Shown: piece after piece, positions 1 through 12,935 of the stretch
Layout: every line of letters begins with the position of its first letter
How positions within the stretch are numbered: the stretch's first letter is position 1
DNA from: Dipetalonema caudispina
Lineage: Eukaryota; Nematoda; Chromadorea; Rhabditida; Onchocercidae
Direction of reading: 5' to 3'
Assembly (NCBI GenBank): GCA_013365325.1
Contig: JABVXV010000416.1
Span: forward strand, 1 to 47,362
DNA: 47,362 nt
The notes under the pieces: model-generated
What the model was told of the DNA's origin: nothing
The model's database searches: none
Seen by the model: the letters and a program-made list of their open reading frames with translations, nothing else
Made by a program: the position numbers and the translations under genes

Positions 1-178
<178 letters not shown>

Positions 179-180
<2 letters not shown>

Positions 181-3100
181 ATTAAGCAATGAAGAGATAA
201 TAGATACGAATAAACTAATAAAGAAGTAAATTAGTCATTAATCAACAGAAAATAATTAAATATTATCCGGAACATATTTACAAACTTAAATGAAAGAGTT
301 ATTTCATTCACCATTTGAAATATTCGATTTATAATTGTTCACCGAAATGTTACTAAAAGTTTTGATGACCAGAATCATCCGTTTTGATATTGCGTGGTAA
401 TCAAATAAACACACGTCAAACATAAATTTTTGTAAGATTAGCTAATTTGAAAGTAGCAAAAATATCAATTTTTGCTTGAAAACATCATTGATTAATTAAT
501 TGGATTGTTATAAATTTCGTTATGAATAATTGCTTGTAGTTTACAATTATTGTTTGTAATATTTTTTCATTTTCAAATTATATTAAAATTGTTGTATGAA
601 ATTATGAATAGTTTTTATTTGTTTATTTAATTGTTTATCAAAAAAATTGCAGCGAAAAATTTTATTATATATGTGATTCGTTCCAACTATCCGTCATCAT
701 ACATTAATGTATTTTTATCAGTTTTTTTTTTTCTTTTTTGTTTGTTGAAAGATATTTATATAAATGATTTAATTATTTCAAAATCATTTTCGAATAGATC
801 ATTTTAGCAAGAAACTGAATATTTCATCGCTTCCTAAAAACTATGCTAAAATTGTAGAAACCAAATTAACAGATTCCTTTCGAAAATTTATAGAAAATTG
901 AATTGAAATTAACTATTCAATTATCAATAAAGTATCATATTGCAAAGTTGAAACGTGATAAAACATGTTTGAAACACGTAGCAGATAACACGTTTCATTA
1001 CTACTTCGTTATTATTCATCGTACAAATTCTACGTCTAATTTATAAAGATTTGATAGTTAAGCATTGTTTAATTTTGACTTGAATTTTGCTTCAAATTTC
1101 AAATTTTGAAATAACTTTATCAATTAAAGATATAATAACTTTTACGGAAAGATTTAAATTTTAATGCAACTTAGTGATTGTTATCCGATCAGTAATACAG
1201 GAATGAATGGCAGAAGATATTTCATAAATTTATTTATTAAAGCCAAAGTAAGCAGGAAGGATGAATAACGAATAATTTATTATTTATTTTTCAATATTTA
1301 AAAAATTTGCCACCAATATGCTTAATTATATATACCAGAAAAAATTCCTAAAAAAGGAAATTTCGACATATCTTAGATCTCTTAACAATATCATTTATGG
1401 TTATCTTATAGAATGAATAATTTTGCTGAGACTGAAATTGAATATAAGAAATAAAATTCTTATCGATTTACTTCCTACAAGTAAGTGTATTAGCGTGAAA
1501 TGTAAAAATAATGCAAACTTTAGAATAGATTATAAAAATTCTGAAAATGGTGCAGCATAAAATTTGATGAAATTTTCCCCGTCATAAAATGTTCATATTA
1601 ATTTGAATAATTTATTTTGAAATGCTATTAGATTGCAATTATATTCTGTGTGATAATTCATGTTAGTACGTTTGTTTTGGTGAGAACCTTTTTTTTTTTT
1701 TTTTTCCTTTTCAATTTTTAAGTGATAATACGAAATAAATTATTCTATTACAAAATAAAAAAAAAAAAGTGAAATTTAAATTCAATCCATTCTTTTATTT
1801 ATATATCCTATTTATATATCCCATTGCATAAAATAATAACAAAAATTTTCCACCATTTAAATTTCAAAAAGGAAGGATATGTGAAATTAAGCTTTAATAA
1901 TTAACTGTAAAAGAACGGTATCAGAGTAATTTAATTTGAAAAAAAGAAATCAAACATTAGACGAAGAAAGTTTATTTAATTCTTTTTCTTTTTAAAGCAA
2001 GCGAAAAAAACCGATACTTAAGCTTTAATTTTAATCTGTTCAATTTCGATTTCGATTAAGAATTAGATGAAGATATAAAGCGGAGAATTTTGCATGTAAT
2101 AAGTAAATATATCCATTTAAAATATTAATTTGAATTGGTTCTTTTTTGCATCCATTATTTACATGACATTCTTAACAAATATTTATAGAAAGAAGGAGAA
2201 AAAGAAAAACTTTTTTCTTTTTTTTTAAAAAAAATAATTGATAAATTAAATTAAGAGATATGCATGCAAAAGGATATTGGAAAAAGTATGCAAAATATTT
2301 TACACGACAATATTATTGCAATAATGTTTTATGATTTAACAAATTTATTATTGAAAATTATGAATTTTTTATGGGAAAATTTGAAAAATTTCCTCTTTTC
2401 TGCAATACAATGATTGTATAGCCGTTATTTTAATCGAATAAAACTTTGTCGTAAATAGAGCTTTGAAATTTTGTAATTTTCAGAATTCTTTTTCACTGTA
2501 ATGGATTTAAAATTTTGTTTTCCTAAATTATTTTGCTAAAAAATTTCAAATCCAAAAATGGCAAGCGATAAGATGACAAGGAAGACATTTATGTTAATAT
2601 TGATAAGCAAAATAAAAAATTAACAGTTAAAAACTTGCTGATAAATGGAGGAAAATATTAAATATAAGAATTGATAGCATTAAACAAGCTAAAATGATAT
2701 GATTATGCTTCAAATTGTCGTTTAAAAATATTAGCACAAAATTAGCCAATTCGATTGTCATATTCAGTGATAAAATTTAACCAAAAAAAAAAAAAAACAC
2801 TCAATAGAAAATAATTTAAATTTAATATATTAAATACTTTTACAATAGAGTAGTAATAAAAATGAAATTATTAAAAAGACAAAAAAAGGCGATAAAATTA
2901 TCAAAATTTATCTTTCAATGAATAATTTTCGTAAAATTCTCATTTCCATCTTTATTTCAAATTTATTCTTCGTTTTTCCAAAAAAAAAAAAAAAAATTTT
3001 TTTTCCCCAACTTTTTTTACATAACATTTTTTCAACGTATGATAGCCTGTATGGATTGATTATACATTCATGTGCATTGATATTTTAAAATATGCTTTAC

Positions 3101-3697
3101 AATTGAAAAGTAAATGGATGGAATGAAATTCGAATTTAAAATTCATATTAAATATGGGTTAAAATTTGAATTCAAATTTTTTTTTTTTGATATTTTATTA
3201 CTTTGATGTGCTATAAAATTAACTGTTATAGAGTATATTTCGAAATAATTTAACCTTTTTGAATTTTTTCTGATACTGTTCACTCGATGTAATGCTATTA
3301 CTCAAAAAGTTAGGAAAAGATTTGTTTAAATTTTTTTTAAAAATGAAATTTTTATTAAAAAATTAAACAAACAAACCATTGTTAAGCTTATTGAACAAAA
3401 ATTTTTTATTTTCATTTTTTTTTTTTGTTAAAAAAGTTCAAAAATTAATTTTTTTTTTTTCGGAAAAACTAAGAGCAGAAAATTGTTTATTACAATAATT
3501 ACGAAAAGATTTATTGAAATTTTTCTTTTAAACAAAAAAGCTAAGCTAATAAATCTGTTAAGCTCGTTGAACGGAAATGATATTTTTTTTTTTCATTTTC
3601 TGGAAAAATTAAATTTCTAAAATTCCATCTAACATTTACTATTTTACATGTATACGTATATATACATATAATCAAACTATTAGGTTAGAATACAATT
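179..3697. other. AT-rich intergenic stretch, no gene seen
   Basis: About 3.5 kb of AT-rich sequence with many poly(A) and poly(T) runs (for example near 1690, 2980, 3180, 3420). Stop codons are dense in all frames and no exon-like block was found. Its right end is the 3' flank of the minus-strand RING-like gene. On the minus strand, AATAAA-type signals lie at about 3486-3491 and 3510-3515 (TTTATT on the plus strand), roughly 190-210 bases past the stop codon, and could set the mRNA 3' end. Confidence 0.6.
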
Positions 3698-6600
3698 TCA
3701 CTGTGTATTTTGTACCGTTTTCATTTGTACAATACCGCTTGTATCAACTATTACTACGGTATCAGAAGTTAAATTTAATTCACTAATTGAACGATTCAAC
3801 GATTTTGCATCTACCACTAATTCTTCATCCGGTTTTCGATCATCACTTTTCTCCACACTTTTATCATCTCCACGCCGAATGTAATATCCATAAACCTAAT
3901 AAAAGATTAAGAATTAGCATAATTTCTTTTCAATTTTTTTTTATAGAAAAAATAAATTTCAACAATTCAAAATATTTGTTAAAGAAACAAAAAGAAGAAA
4001 AAAAAAAACTAGTGTTTAAACAGTTAAAAAATGTATAGATTAAATTTTATTTAAAAAAAAATAAAATTATTTATGATAAATGTATGCTTCATAAATCAAA
4101 TTGAAAACGTTTTCGATTAGGATAATTTAGATATTTGTCTATTTAAATTTTAACAATTTGATTTTCTTTTAATACAAAAAATAATGGTACGCAGAGCTTA
4201 ATTAAAATTTGTAAACAATCATCACCATATTATCAGTAACAACTCAAATTTGCAAATTATCATCGTTTTTTTTTAATGCAGCAAAAAAAAAAACGACAGT
4301 ATTCGAAATCTAATCTAAATTTGGAAATTGTCATTTATAATAAAGGAATTAACAATTGGAATAATTCAGAATGGTTCTGATCATCATTTAAAAATCATAA
4401 TTTAATAAATTAACAAAACTGACCTAGAATTCAATGTGTCAGCAGCAGATAATCTACAGAATAATAATAGCATTTGTAATTCTTCTAATTTTTATTTTTA
4501 ATTACTTGCATATAAGTTGAGGGAGAATTTCAATAATTACTAAAATTTGATAAAATTCCAAAAATTACTTTATCAAGCGGTAAAATTTTCAACTCTCGAT
4601 GCATTTCACGTACAAAATCTGCTACATTACCCTTTCGATCAAAAATAACCATCGTTTGATTACTTTCATCCGGACCTTGAAGTTCACATTTCACTTCCAT
4701 CCGTCGTGAACTAACCGTAAAATCTGGCGATATTTCCGATTTCTAATATAATACAATTTATTTATCAACAAAAGAAAATACGTGAAAATATGCACATTTA
4801 TCCAATTTTACAACATTTTTTAAATTTTGTAATAGGAAAAAAAAAATTCTTTTCTTTGTATTAAACTGAAAGTAATTTTTAAATTTCAAAAGAAAAAAAA
4901 AAAGAAATTACACTGAGTAAAATGAGTAAGAGTTAAGAGTTAACCGAAATTGAATCATCTTTAATAAGAAAATAGCCTTGATTTTCAAGCGTAAAATGAT
5001 TGAAATATTGCGATCGTTGTGGGAAAAATGCTTTTAGTGCAATTACCGAATCAATCGCATATGGTTGATGACATAAAATATTAGGACACATTGGTGGTGA
5101 ACCTTAAAAAATTTCATTTTTATCTTAATTCATATATGTTTAAATTTTTCATTGATTAATTTAAAAATTAATTAATTAATTAACCAAATATATACTACCA
5201 GAAGTTTCACATTCAGTAAGCATTTTATCCAAGCAATCGATGCAAATGTCATGATCACATTCATTATTTGATGGAAAACCATTTAGCGCTCGACCTTCAC
5301 AACCTTCCAAACCCATACATTGGGCTATCTTTAGAAAGTGAAATAAATTAAATTTTAAAATTAGATAAGGAAAAATGTTTGGAATGTTTTAGAATGAGAA
5401 ATTTAAATCATGAAATTCAACAACTCTAACGGCAATATCAAAAATAATCAATAATAAAATGGCTAAATTTCACTCAATTTAAATAAAAATTCAAATTGCA
5501 AATTAAAAACAATGTTCAATGTTTGAAAGGATCATCTGACTTCAAAAAGTTATATTAAACATTCTCGAAAGAATCTTATAGAAATTAAAAATATACAAAC
5601 AAAACAATTCCGAATAAGCACGGTTGGGATTTTTTCTTTAATAATTTAAATTTTTAAACCATTGAAGTTTAAATATTAAAATATTTCACAATTCAATAAT
5701 TCGAACTTTAACAGCTTGTTTTTAAATTGATTTTCATTAGGAAATGTTAAAATATTATTATATGCTTGAATTTATTTAAACGAACAATTCAATGATTTAA
5801 ACTAATTCAATTCATAGCTATTCGAATTGGACAAATAATTTGTTCAATGTATATTCAAACTGTTATCATATACAAATTAGCTATATCATTATATAAATCT
5901 ATATTTTATAACTATTTGATGCAATTAAAGAAAGAAAAAAACAATAAACAAAATAATTAAATTTAACAATAAACCGGAAATAGTCTGAACGAGAGGAAAA
6001 AAAAAAATCCGGGAAAAATATTTGTTAAATGAATAATCCATTCATGCCATTTATTCGTATGCAAAAAATTGCTTATTCATATTCAAACAATTATATTTTA
6101 ATAGTGAAAAAGTAAAATCAGAAAATTTTACCTTTTTCTTCTTGCGTCGTATTTACTTAAACTTTAAAATTTACATTTATATTAAAGAGGATGTTGAGAG
6201 TGAAAAGCAAAAAAAAAAAAAAAAAATTGTAAAATTTTAAAATTGTCCTCGAATAGTAAACAATCCATCACGATAGCATTACGTTACGTTCATCACCAAA
6301 AAACTTTGATTTATTTCATTTCATTCAATTTCTTCCTTCTTCTTCTCACTTTTTTTTCATCTTTTTTCTTTTCTTTTTTGTTTCATATTGTTGAAATTCC
6401 ACCGAATGTATATTTGATTTAATTGGAATTATTCATTTTTTCATTTTTTTTTTTTTAATTTTTTTAAAATTCTTTTCTATTGACATATTTTTAACCCAAT
6501 TAACTAAACATTCCAATTAATGGTACCAGGTATAGAGCATAAAGCCTAGGCTACTTAGATTTTCTTATTGATTTTAAATTTTTATAGATTCTTATTTGCT

Positions 6601-9600
6601 AGTAATTATTGATTTATCTGTAACAATTCTTGATTTTTCTCCTAGTTATTGTTAATTTGTTAATTGCATAATTAATTAAATTGTCGACGTGTGGTAATGA
6701 TAACATTTATGGTACGGAAAAAAAAAAATTCCATCTCTACTAATTTATCAAGACATATAATATTGAATGATTTGTGATTAATTGATTGACTGATTGTCAT
6801 TAGTTGAACAATTTCTGCTATTTCAAATATCTCATAATACTGCGAAATTTATAAAACTTCTTCATGCATCGATACAATAACTAATTAAATTAATAAACTA
6901 AATATATAATAAAAACGAACTTGAAGAGTAGATGATTTGCCTTTGCTATTTCGAAGACCTTTCTGAAGGCATTTACCTTCTGGACATGTAACATTTGCAT
7001 AACTTTCTTCTGCTAAACAAAATTAATCTTTATTGCATTTGCATAAAATTTCGTTCAAATAAATATTTAGTAATACAAAAACATTAACAAATTTTACTAT
7101 TCTTATATACCTATTTTATTCCTTTAGTGTGGACATAAAACTTGTAAGTTATTCAAAATACGTGTAGAATACGTTGGTAAACAGTGGAAAAGCAAATTAA
7201 AGTACAATTTGGAGTAAATAATTAAATAAACTGTACTGAATGATGTATTAATTTACTTTAGTAATTTGATTTGTAAAAAATTTAATATATAAACATAAAG
7301 AAATGAAATCAAATTCGTGATTTAAGTATAAATGTTTCATCGAACTATAGCCTCATACTTACTAATCTGGAAATTATTACCGATAGAGAAAAAAAAAAAA
7401 AAGAAAAAATTACATCAGCATTTGCTATAGAAGTATAAAATATTATCTAAACTTATATAAAGTACATATGAAACATTAACTATTTATAATATAATTTCCA
7501 TTAATAGAAATTACACAAAAACAAACCTATCATATTGGTTCTTTTTCTTTTTTTTTTTTTTTTTTTAATTTAATTTTATATTTACATTGTATTTCATTTC
7601 ATTCTTAGAGCTTATATTTTGTATAGAAATTTATTTATTTTGCTTTAATTCTTGTTATCTATTTCATATATTAGTTTAAACTACAAAGAAGTAAGTTAGC
7701 AATAGTTTGTTCTTTTTTTTTTTTTAAAAAAAATTGAAACGAACGATTTAAACTAAGAAATGATTTTTTAATTGCACATTGAAGACAGTATCGTGCATTG
7801 CAACATTTGGTGACAATATATTTAACATCCAATAATATTTTCTTGCAACCATCACATACTTCACCAGTTTCACTATCACATAATGGTTCATTACAACCTG
7901 ATACTGGACATACTGTAAGAAAATTATGTCATTAAAATATTAACAATTATATTAAAAAAAATTTTTTTTCTTATTTTTGGAATTATTTTTTTTTAATTGT
8001 ATCATTGAAATATCAACAATTGTATGAAAATTTTTTCGTGTTTTTAAAATGAATGAATTTTCTCAATTTTTTTTTTTTTTATAAAAAAATTTATTATAAA
8101 ATTTTTTATTCAAAATATCAAACTTTGCAATTGAACAAAAAACAAAAACAAAATGATATTTGTTTTTGTACTTTATTTAAAATATTATTAGAGAGGATTA
8201 AATTATAGAGAAATCTAGTAAATTTTAATTCAATTCGTTAAATTAGCTAAATTTTCAACTTTTTCCACTCATAATAATTAATCCTCCCTAATAAATATTT
8301 TATATGACCTTAATTTAGTTTATCGTTCCTTACCTGCAGGTTGCATTGTGGAAAGTTCCTCAAAACAAGGATTACACAATTCATGCTTACAATTTCCTAT
8401 GGGATTTGAGTCATAAAATGATAATTTCCTGAAATAACACAGATTTTATTAGGTAACAGCAATTTTTTTTTCCCCATAATTTTTGTTTGCAAAAATTTAA
8501 TTTAAAATTTTTGCCAAATCCTACTGATATTGAAAATAAAGCTTATTGTAATCCTTATCTATTTGTTTATATTTTAATCACTCTTTAAATTTCATTACTT
8601 TTATTACAATATTATGGAAAAGTTTTGTTATATGCAAATGATGAGCATAGCAGTAAGCGCACTATCATTAGTATCATTTTAGACTGTCAATAAATGAACA
8701 TTTTTCATGCTAATTATGAATTGAAATTTGTAAAACTAAGACTTTCATTATTTATTTTCTTCGTCATTTAAAATGATCCAATTAATTCACTAATTTTTTG
8801 ATTCCATATTAATTAATTATTTTGAAAGCTAGCAAATTTTCAGTTATTAGATAGAACAATTTGGATGAAATAAAAAAAATTTTACAAAAAATGAAAGCCA
8901 AAATGCTTTGATTCGATATGTTCCAAATTATTCTTTTTCTATCTGTTGCTTAATAGTATTAAAAATACATGCAAATTTAAATTTGTTAAACGGAAAAAAG
9001 TGCTGCAATTAATATCTTTCTCGAATGCTGCTTATAAAGTAATCTTAATCCCTATCATTTGAAGATATTTAATTATTTTTATTACTATACTTCGCCATTA
9101 TACTTCTTAACAACTACTATTGTTTCTAAAAGTTCTACTTTTTCTTTTTTATGTTTGTTAATTTATTGCTCTTTAAATAGTATAATTCTTTTTGCAGATC
9201 TTAGCAAACCATTTAACCTTTCCAAACACTACTCCCTTCTTTTACTCTCAATCCTTGCAATCTCTCCAGCTACTATTCTCTTCTTGTACTCTCAATCTTT
9301 GCAACCCAATCAAACACTGCTCTCTTCTTTTACTCTCAATCCTTGCAATCTTTCCAGCTACTATTCTCTTCTTGTACTCTCAATCTTTGCAACCCCATCA
9401 AACAACGCTCTCTTCTTTTATTCTCAATCCTTGTAATCCCTCTAGCTATTGTTCTCTTCTTGTACTCTCAATCTTTGCATTTCGAATCTCATCAATTTCG
9501 ATCTTTCCTAATAAATATTATGCTACTAAATTTCAACTATTCAGCATAGATAAAAAACGACAAATTTATACAGCAGGAATTTTTGAAATGATATTAATCG

Positions 9601-10646
9601 AAGAATGTAATATTAGTTGAAATTTACGTGTTACCAAGCACTCATATTTATTAGTTTAAAAGGAATCTAAAATTTAATTTGTTCCTAAACACTTTTTGTA
9701 TTTGTTCCTAAACACAATGCATAAATTGTGGATTCTATGAAAATTTGAACACTATTGAACACTATTATATATAATTTTAAAAATTCCCATACCTAGGACA
9801 CATATCATTATCACAATGATTCAACGTGAGAGTTTCGGTGCGAATATTGGAAAAGCAATGAAGCATTAGACATATCTAAATATTTCTCCAATTTTATTAA
9901 AAGCAATATCCTATTCCATTTCTTAATTATTAATGTTGATTATCTAGTTTTCAGTTATTTCATTCATTACATGCATAAATTGTAGATTCTATGAAAATTT
10001 GAACACTATTGAACAGTTTTTTTTTTGAATGCAGTGTTTATAAAATCACTTTTTATTTATTACCTGAAAAAGTATTGATAAAAAAAAAAAAAAAAAAATC
10101 ACCATAATAATAATGACGCAAGATAGAAAAAGGAGAAAAAAAAACAAAAAGTCAACCAATTCTATGTATTTGGTTAATTTTATCTTATTCGAAATTAAAA
10201 TTTTTAATTTAACACTAATTAGTTTACTTTTTTTTTTTTTCACTCTGAAAATGTTTTATTATTCAAGTTTGTTAGCAACCATAATTCAACGTATAAAATC
10301 ATTCAAATTTATCCCTCTCTCTATTTATTTCTTCTTAAATCCCAAACTTAACATTGTAAATTTAAAATTCAAAAATTTAATTCCTGAATTTTGAAATATG
10401 TTCATATTGCTTATTTTGATTGTTTTCAAAAAAAAAAACGGAATGGAAGTAAAATACTTTTTCCTTTCATGCATAATTAATACTATCCTAAATAAATTGT
10501 AACATAACCTTATCTGTACTTCTTTTCATAAGACATGTGGAACAGAATAGGTGTAAACAAGGTAAAAGTTGACACATTTCATTAACCGATTGCCAACGTT
10601 CACAGATTGGACATCGTAACATAACAATATCAACCGAATTTGACAT
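3698..10646 (-). CDS. Multi-RING-like Cys-rich protein with ubiquitin-like C-terminus
   Basis: Nine exons on the minus strand, given high to low: 10646-10509, 9875-9793, 8428-8334, 7912-7745, 7012-6921, 5328-5199, 5102-4945, 4742-4569, 3895-3698. All junctions are GT..AG and the phases close to 412 codons including TGA (411 residues). Four successive modules follow the spacing C-x(2-5)-C-x(13-14)-C-x-H-x2-C-x2-C-x(n)-C-x4-C: residues C12..C53, C67..C112, C125..C176 (His replaced by Ala145) and C196..C246. This is the cross-brace layout of RING fingers, but with C-x4-C as the last pair. Residues about 295-411 look like a ubiquitin fold: beta hairpin, helix VADFVREMHREL, then a final strand near TVVIVDTSG; there is no terminal Gly-Gly. 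RING proteins usually recruit E2 enzymes in ubiquitin ligation, so an E3 role is inference. There is no signal peptide or membrane segment. I do not recognise the family. The start is the first ATG of exon 1, just ahead of module 1. The gene diverges from MYRF. Confidence 0.85.
9199..9480. repeat. 44-bp tandem repeat (88-bp dimer unit)
   Basis: Units begin at 9199, 9243, 9287, 9331, 9375, 9419 and 9463 (partial). Each starts near TACTCTCAATCYTTGCA and ends near CTCTTCTTY. Alternate units resemble each other most, which gives an 88-bp higher-order period. The array lies in intron 2 of the RING-like gene. Because 44 is not a multiple of three, the plus strand shows similar peptides in all three frames, so apparent long open frames here are a by-product of the repeat. 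Confidence 0.9.
9717..9761. repeat. 45-bp direct repeat, copy 1 (left of an exon)
   Basis: This stretch, starting ATGCATAAATTGTGG, recurs at 9971-10015 with a single mismatch, 254 bases away. The pair brackets exon 2 (9793-9875) of the minus-strand RING-like gene, one copy in each flanking intron. Confidence 0.92.
9971..10015. repeat. 45-bp direct repeat, copy 2 (right of an exon)
   Basis: Second copy of the repeat at 9717-9761, in intron 1 of the RING-like gene. Near-identity of the two copies suggests a recent duplication of this segment, or target-like repeats left by an insertion. Confidence 0.92.
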
Positions 10647-11080
10647 TATGTTAAGTTAACAGTAACCTAATGTTACATTTTATTTGTAATAATTAAAGAT
10701 ATATTATAAAGTTTAATTCTTATGCAAATTTAAATGATATTATTTATGGAATAATTTTGATTGCAAAATATTTTATAGATACAGTGTTAATTTCAGAATT
10801 TATTTATTAGATGTTAAAATGGATAATGTCAAAATATAGCTAAACCTGGAATTTCAATCAATCAAATCTGATCAATTTTAATCTAGAATATCGGATGAGA
10901 TATGAAAATGATACAATTATTAATAAGAGGGAGATGAGTAAGAGATAGTTTTGTAATTTTCGCATTATCGAATAATTAGATTTGCATTTAAAACAGTAAA
11001 TGTTCTAAAATTCAAATTTCTGAAAGTTTCAAATTAATTTAAGGAATTATTTAACAGTTTCAAAATATATGTTATTATTA

Positions 11081-11108
11081 TGACGTCAACGATAGTGACG
11101 TATGACGT
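11081..11108. promoter_or_regulatory. Cluster of CRE-like sites (TGACGT x3)
   Basis: A full palindromic TGACGTCA lies at 11081-11088, followed by TGACGT at 11096-11101 and 11103-11108. Another TGACGT lies at 11705-11710. This is the known CREB/ATF bZIP site. The cluster is about 435 bases upstream of the RING-like start codon and could act on either divergent gene; function is inferred from motif identity and position only. Confidence 0.5.
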
Positions 11109-11559
11109 AGACGAACATCCGGAATGACTGAAATTCTATCCAATATCTAAACGGAATATATTAGAAGGAATAATTGTAATGGTTAGCTGTATGCGGTTTT
11201 TTTTTTTTTTTTTGAAAATCGTTTTATGTTGGCATTTTGCAAAATGTAGCTATCTAAAATTAAATTTGAATGTTAAAATTGGATAAAATAGAATTTAATT
11301 ATTGAAAGTGTGCAAATCTAAATTTTTATTCGTTTCAAAAAATTATATTTGATTGCTTCTTTTTTTTTCCCCCCTTTTTCTATTTTTTTCGAAATTGAAA
11401 TTACTAAAATAAATAGATTTTAATTAGCTTATTTAATATGCAAATATATCTATACATGTATCATTCGTGAAAAAAAAAAAAAAAAAACAAAATAATACAC
11501 GTTAACTTAATTACTATAAAATAAGTAATCAAATTAATATATTCCAAACATTAAAATCT

Positions 11560-11720
11560 TCGTGAGATTCGTATTTGCATGACGGGTCCGTTCGTTATAT
11601 GCTATCCGCGACGCGTAATGTCTGCGTGCTTTTTTTTTTTCTCTCCCTCCTCCCTTCATCCCCTTCATCCTCTTCCATCATTTCGGGGTCACGGAAGTGT
11701 TATATGACGTTGTGATAGTA
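11560..11720. promoter_or_regulatory. GC-richer promoter-like block
   Basis: A short island of lower AT content with several CpG steps, standing out from its surroundings. It contains the octamer ATTTGCAT (11573-11580, POU-type), a CG-rich patch around 11581-11620, a pyrimidine tract at about 11630-11680 and CGGAAGTG (11692-11699, ETS-like). The position between divergent genes fits a promoter or enhancer. Confidence 0.4.
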
Positions 11721-12924
11721 ACATGAATATAATTATGTGATATTTTAGTAATAATTATGACAATATTAATAGCTTATTTATTCTGCTACATATACTATGA
11801 TTGAAATTTCTTGCAATACATTCGGAAAAGTGTCACATTTTTTTGCTGTGATATGACAGGTGCAACATATTGTCTTCTTTCTCATCCGTGAAGTGTTTTT
11901 ACGTCTTCCTTATAGTAGATTTGTGAAATTTCATATTGCTGAAATCGTTGTATTTTTTTTTTTTTTTTTTTTTTTTTGAAAATAAGTTTTATCCGGTTGT
12001 ACCGGATCAAAAGTAAAAACGTTTTCGAATGAAGTAGGAGAATAATATTATTTAAAAGAATTTTATGGATGAGAAATAAAAAAGGAAAAAAGGAGTGGTG
12101 TGATGATTTAGGAAAGGATAAAGTTTTAGTAAATAGATTAGACAAATCTAACCAATAGTTATGTTTCACTATATTGCAATAGTTGAAAATAGAAAGGGAA
12201 ATAATAGAAGTTATTGTTCGAAGAAACGACAATGGTTATTAAGAATTCCTAGAAGTAATGTTTGGATAGAATGAGAAAGTGTCAAAATAATAATTTGTAA
12301 TGGTCATTGAGGGTAATTCTTAACCTAGGAATAACACATTACACTTATTTTTTTTTTTTCAAATTTACCTGATTTCTTTGAATTATTTGTAATTTATCTA
12401 GGAGAGCTTTCAAATTTTCATTTTATATATTCAAGCTTTATTTTAATATTTCAGTTATTTAAAGTTCCACTATTAAGAATCATTTTAAATCCCCCTATAA
12501 TTTAATGCATGTGTATTTAAGAACATCATAAAGCCTCTATTTTCCTCCTCCCCACTTCCTTTTTGTACTCGTATCAACGAAATATTTTTAAGAAGTTAAG
12601 AATAATTCATCGAAATATTTTTTAAATAATTCAATCGCTGTTTTAGGACGGATGAAAGATAACATTAGCTCAGTGGGTATATTTATCTTTTTATCAACTT
12701 TTTTGGAAAAATAAAATTTAATTTAGTATTAGGATTTTTTGCCCTCGATCTGGTTGAAATAAAGATCAAGATATTCCTAAGAATTATTCAATACTTTTAT
12801 TATTTAATTTGCATAAACTATGGATTGAGTCTTGCCACGTTTCTTCTTATACGTCGGTTTATCTTTTGATGATAAATTACAGCATGTTTAATTATTGATG
12901 GCAGTTTCGTAGCTAATTTTATTT

Positions 12925-12935
12925 ACCTATTGCAG
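12925..12935 (+). other. Candidate spliced-leader acceptor for MYRF
   Basis: The sequence TTACCTATTGCAG ends at 12935 and is followed after 30 bases by the proposed MYRF start ATG at 12966. Nematode mRNAs commonly receive a spliced leader at such acceptors shortly before the start codon. The leader itself is not in the window. Confidence 0.4.

Noticed and set aside
9059..9620. Three overlapping plus-strand open frames rich in Leu/Ser
   Set aside because: They are produced by the 44-bp tandem repeat read in different frames and lie in an intron of the minus-strand gene.
12660..12680. tRNA A-box-like TAGCTCAGTGGGTA
   Set aside because: No B box or T arm follows at the right distance and no cloverleaf can be drawn.
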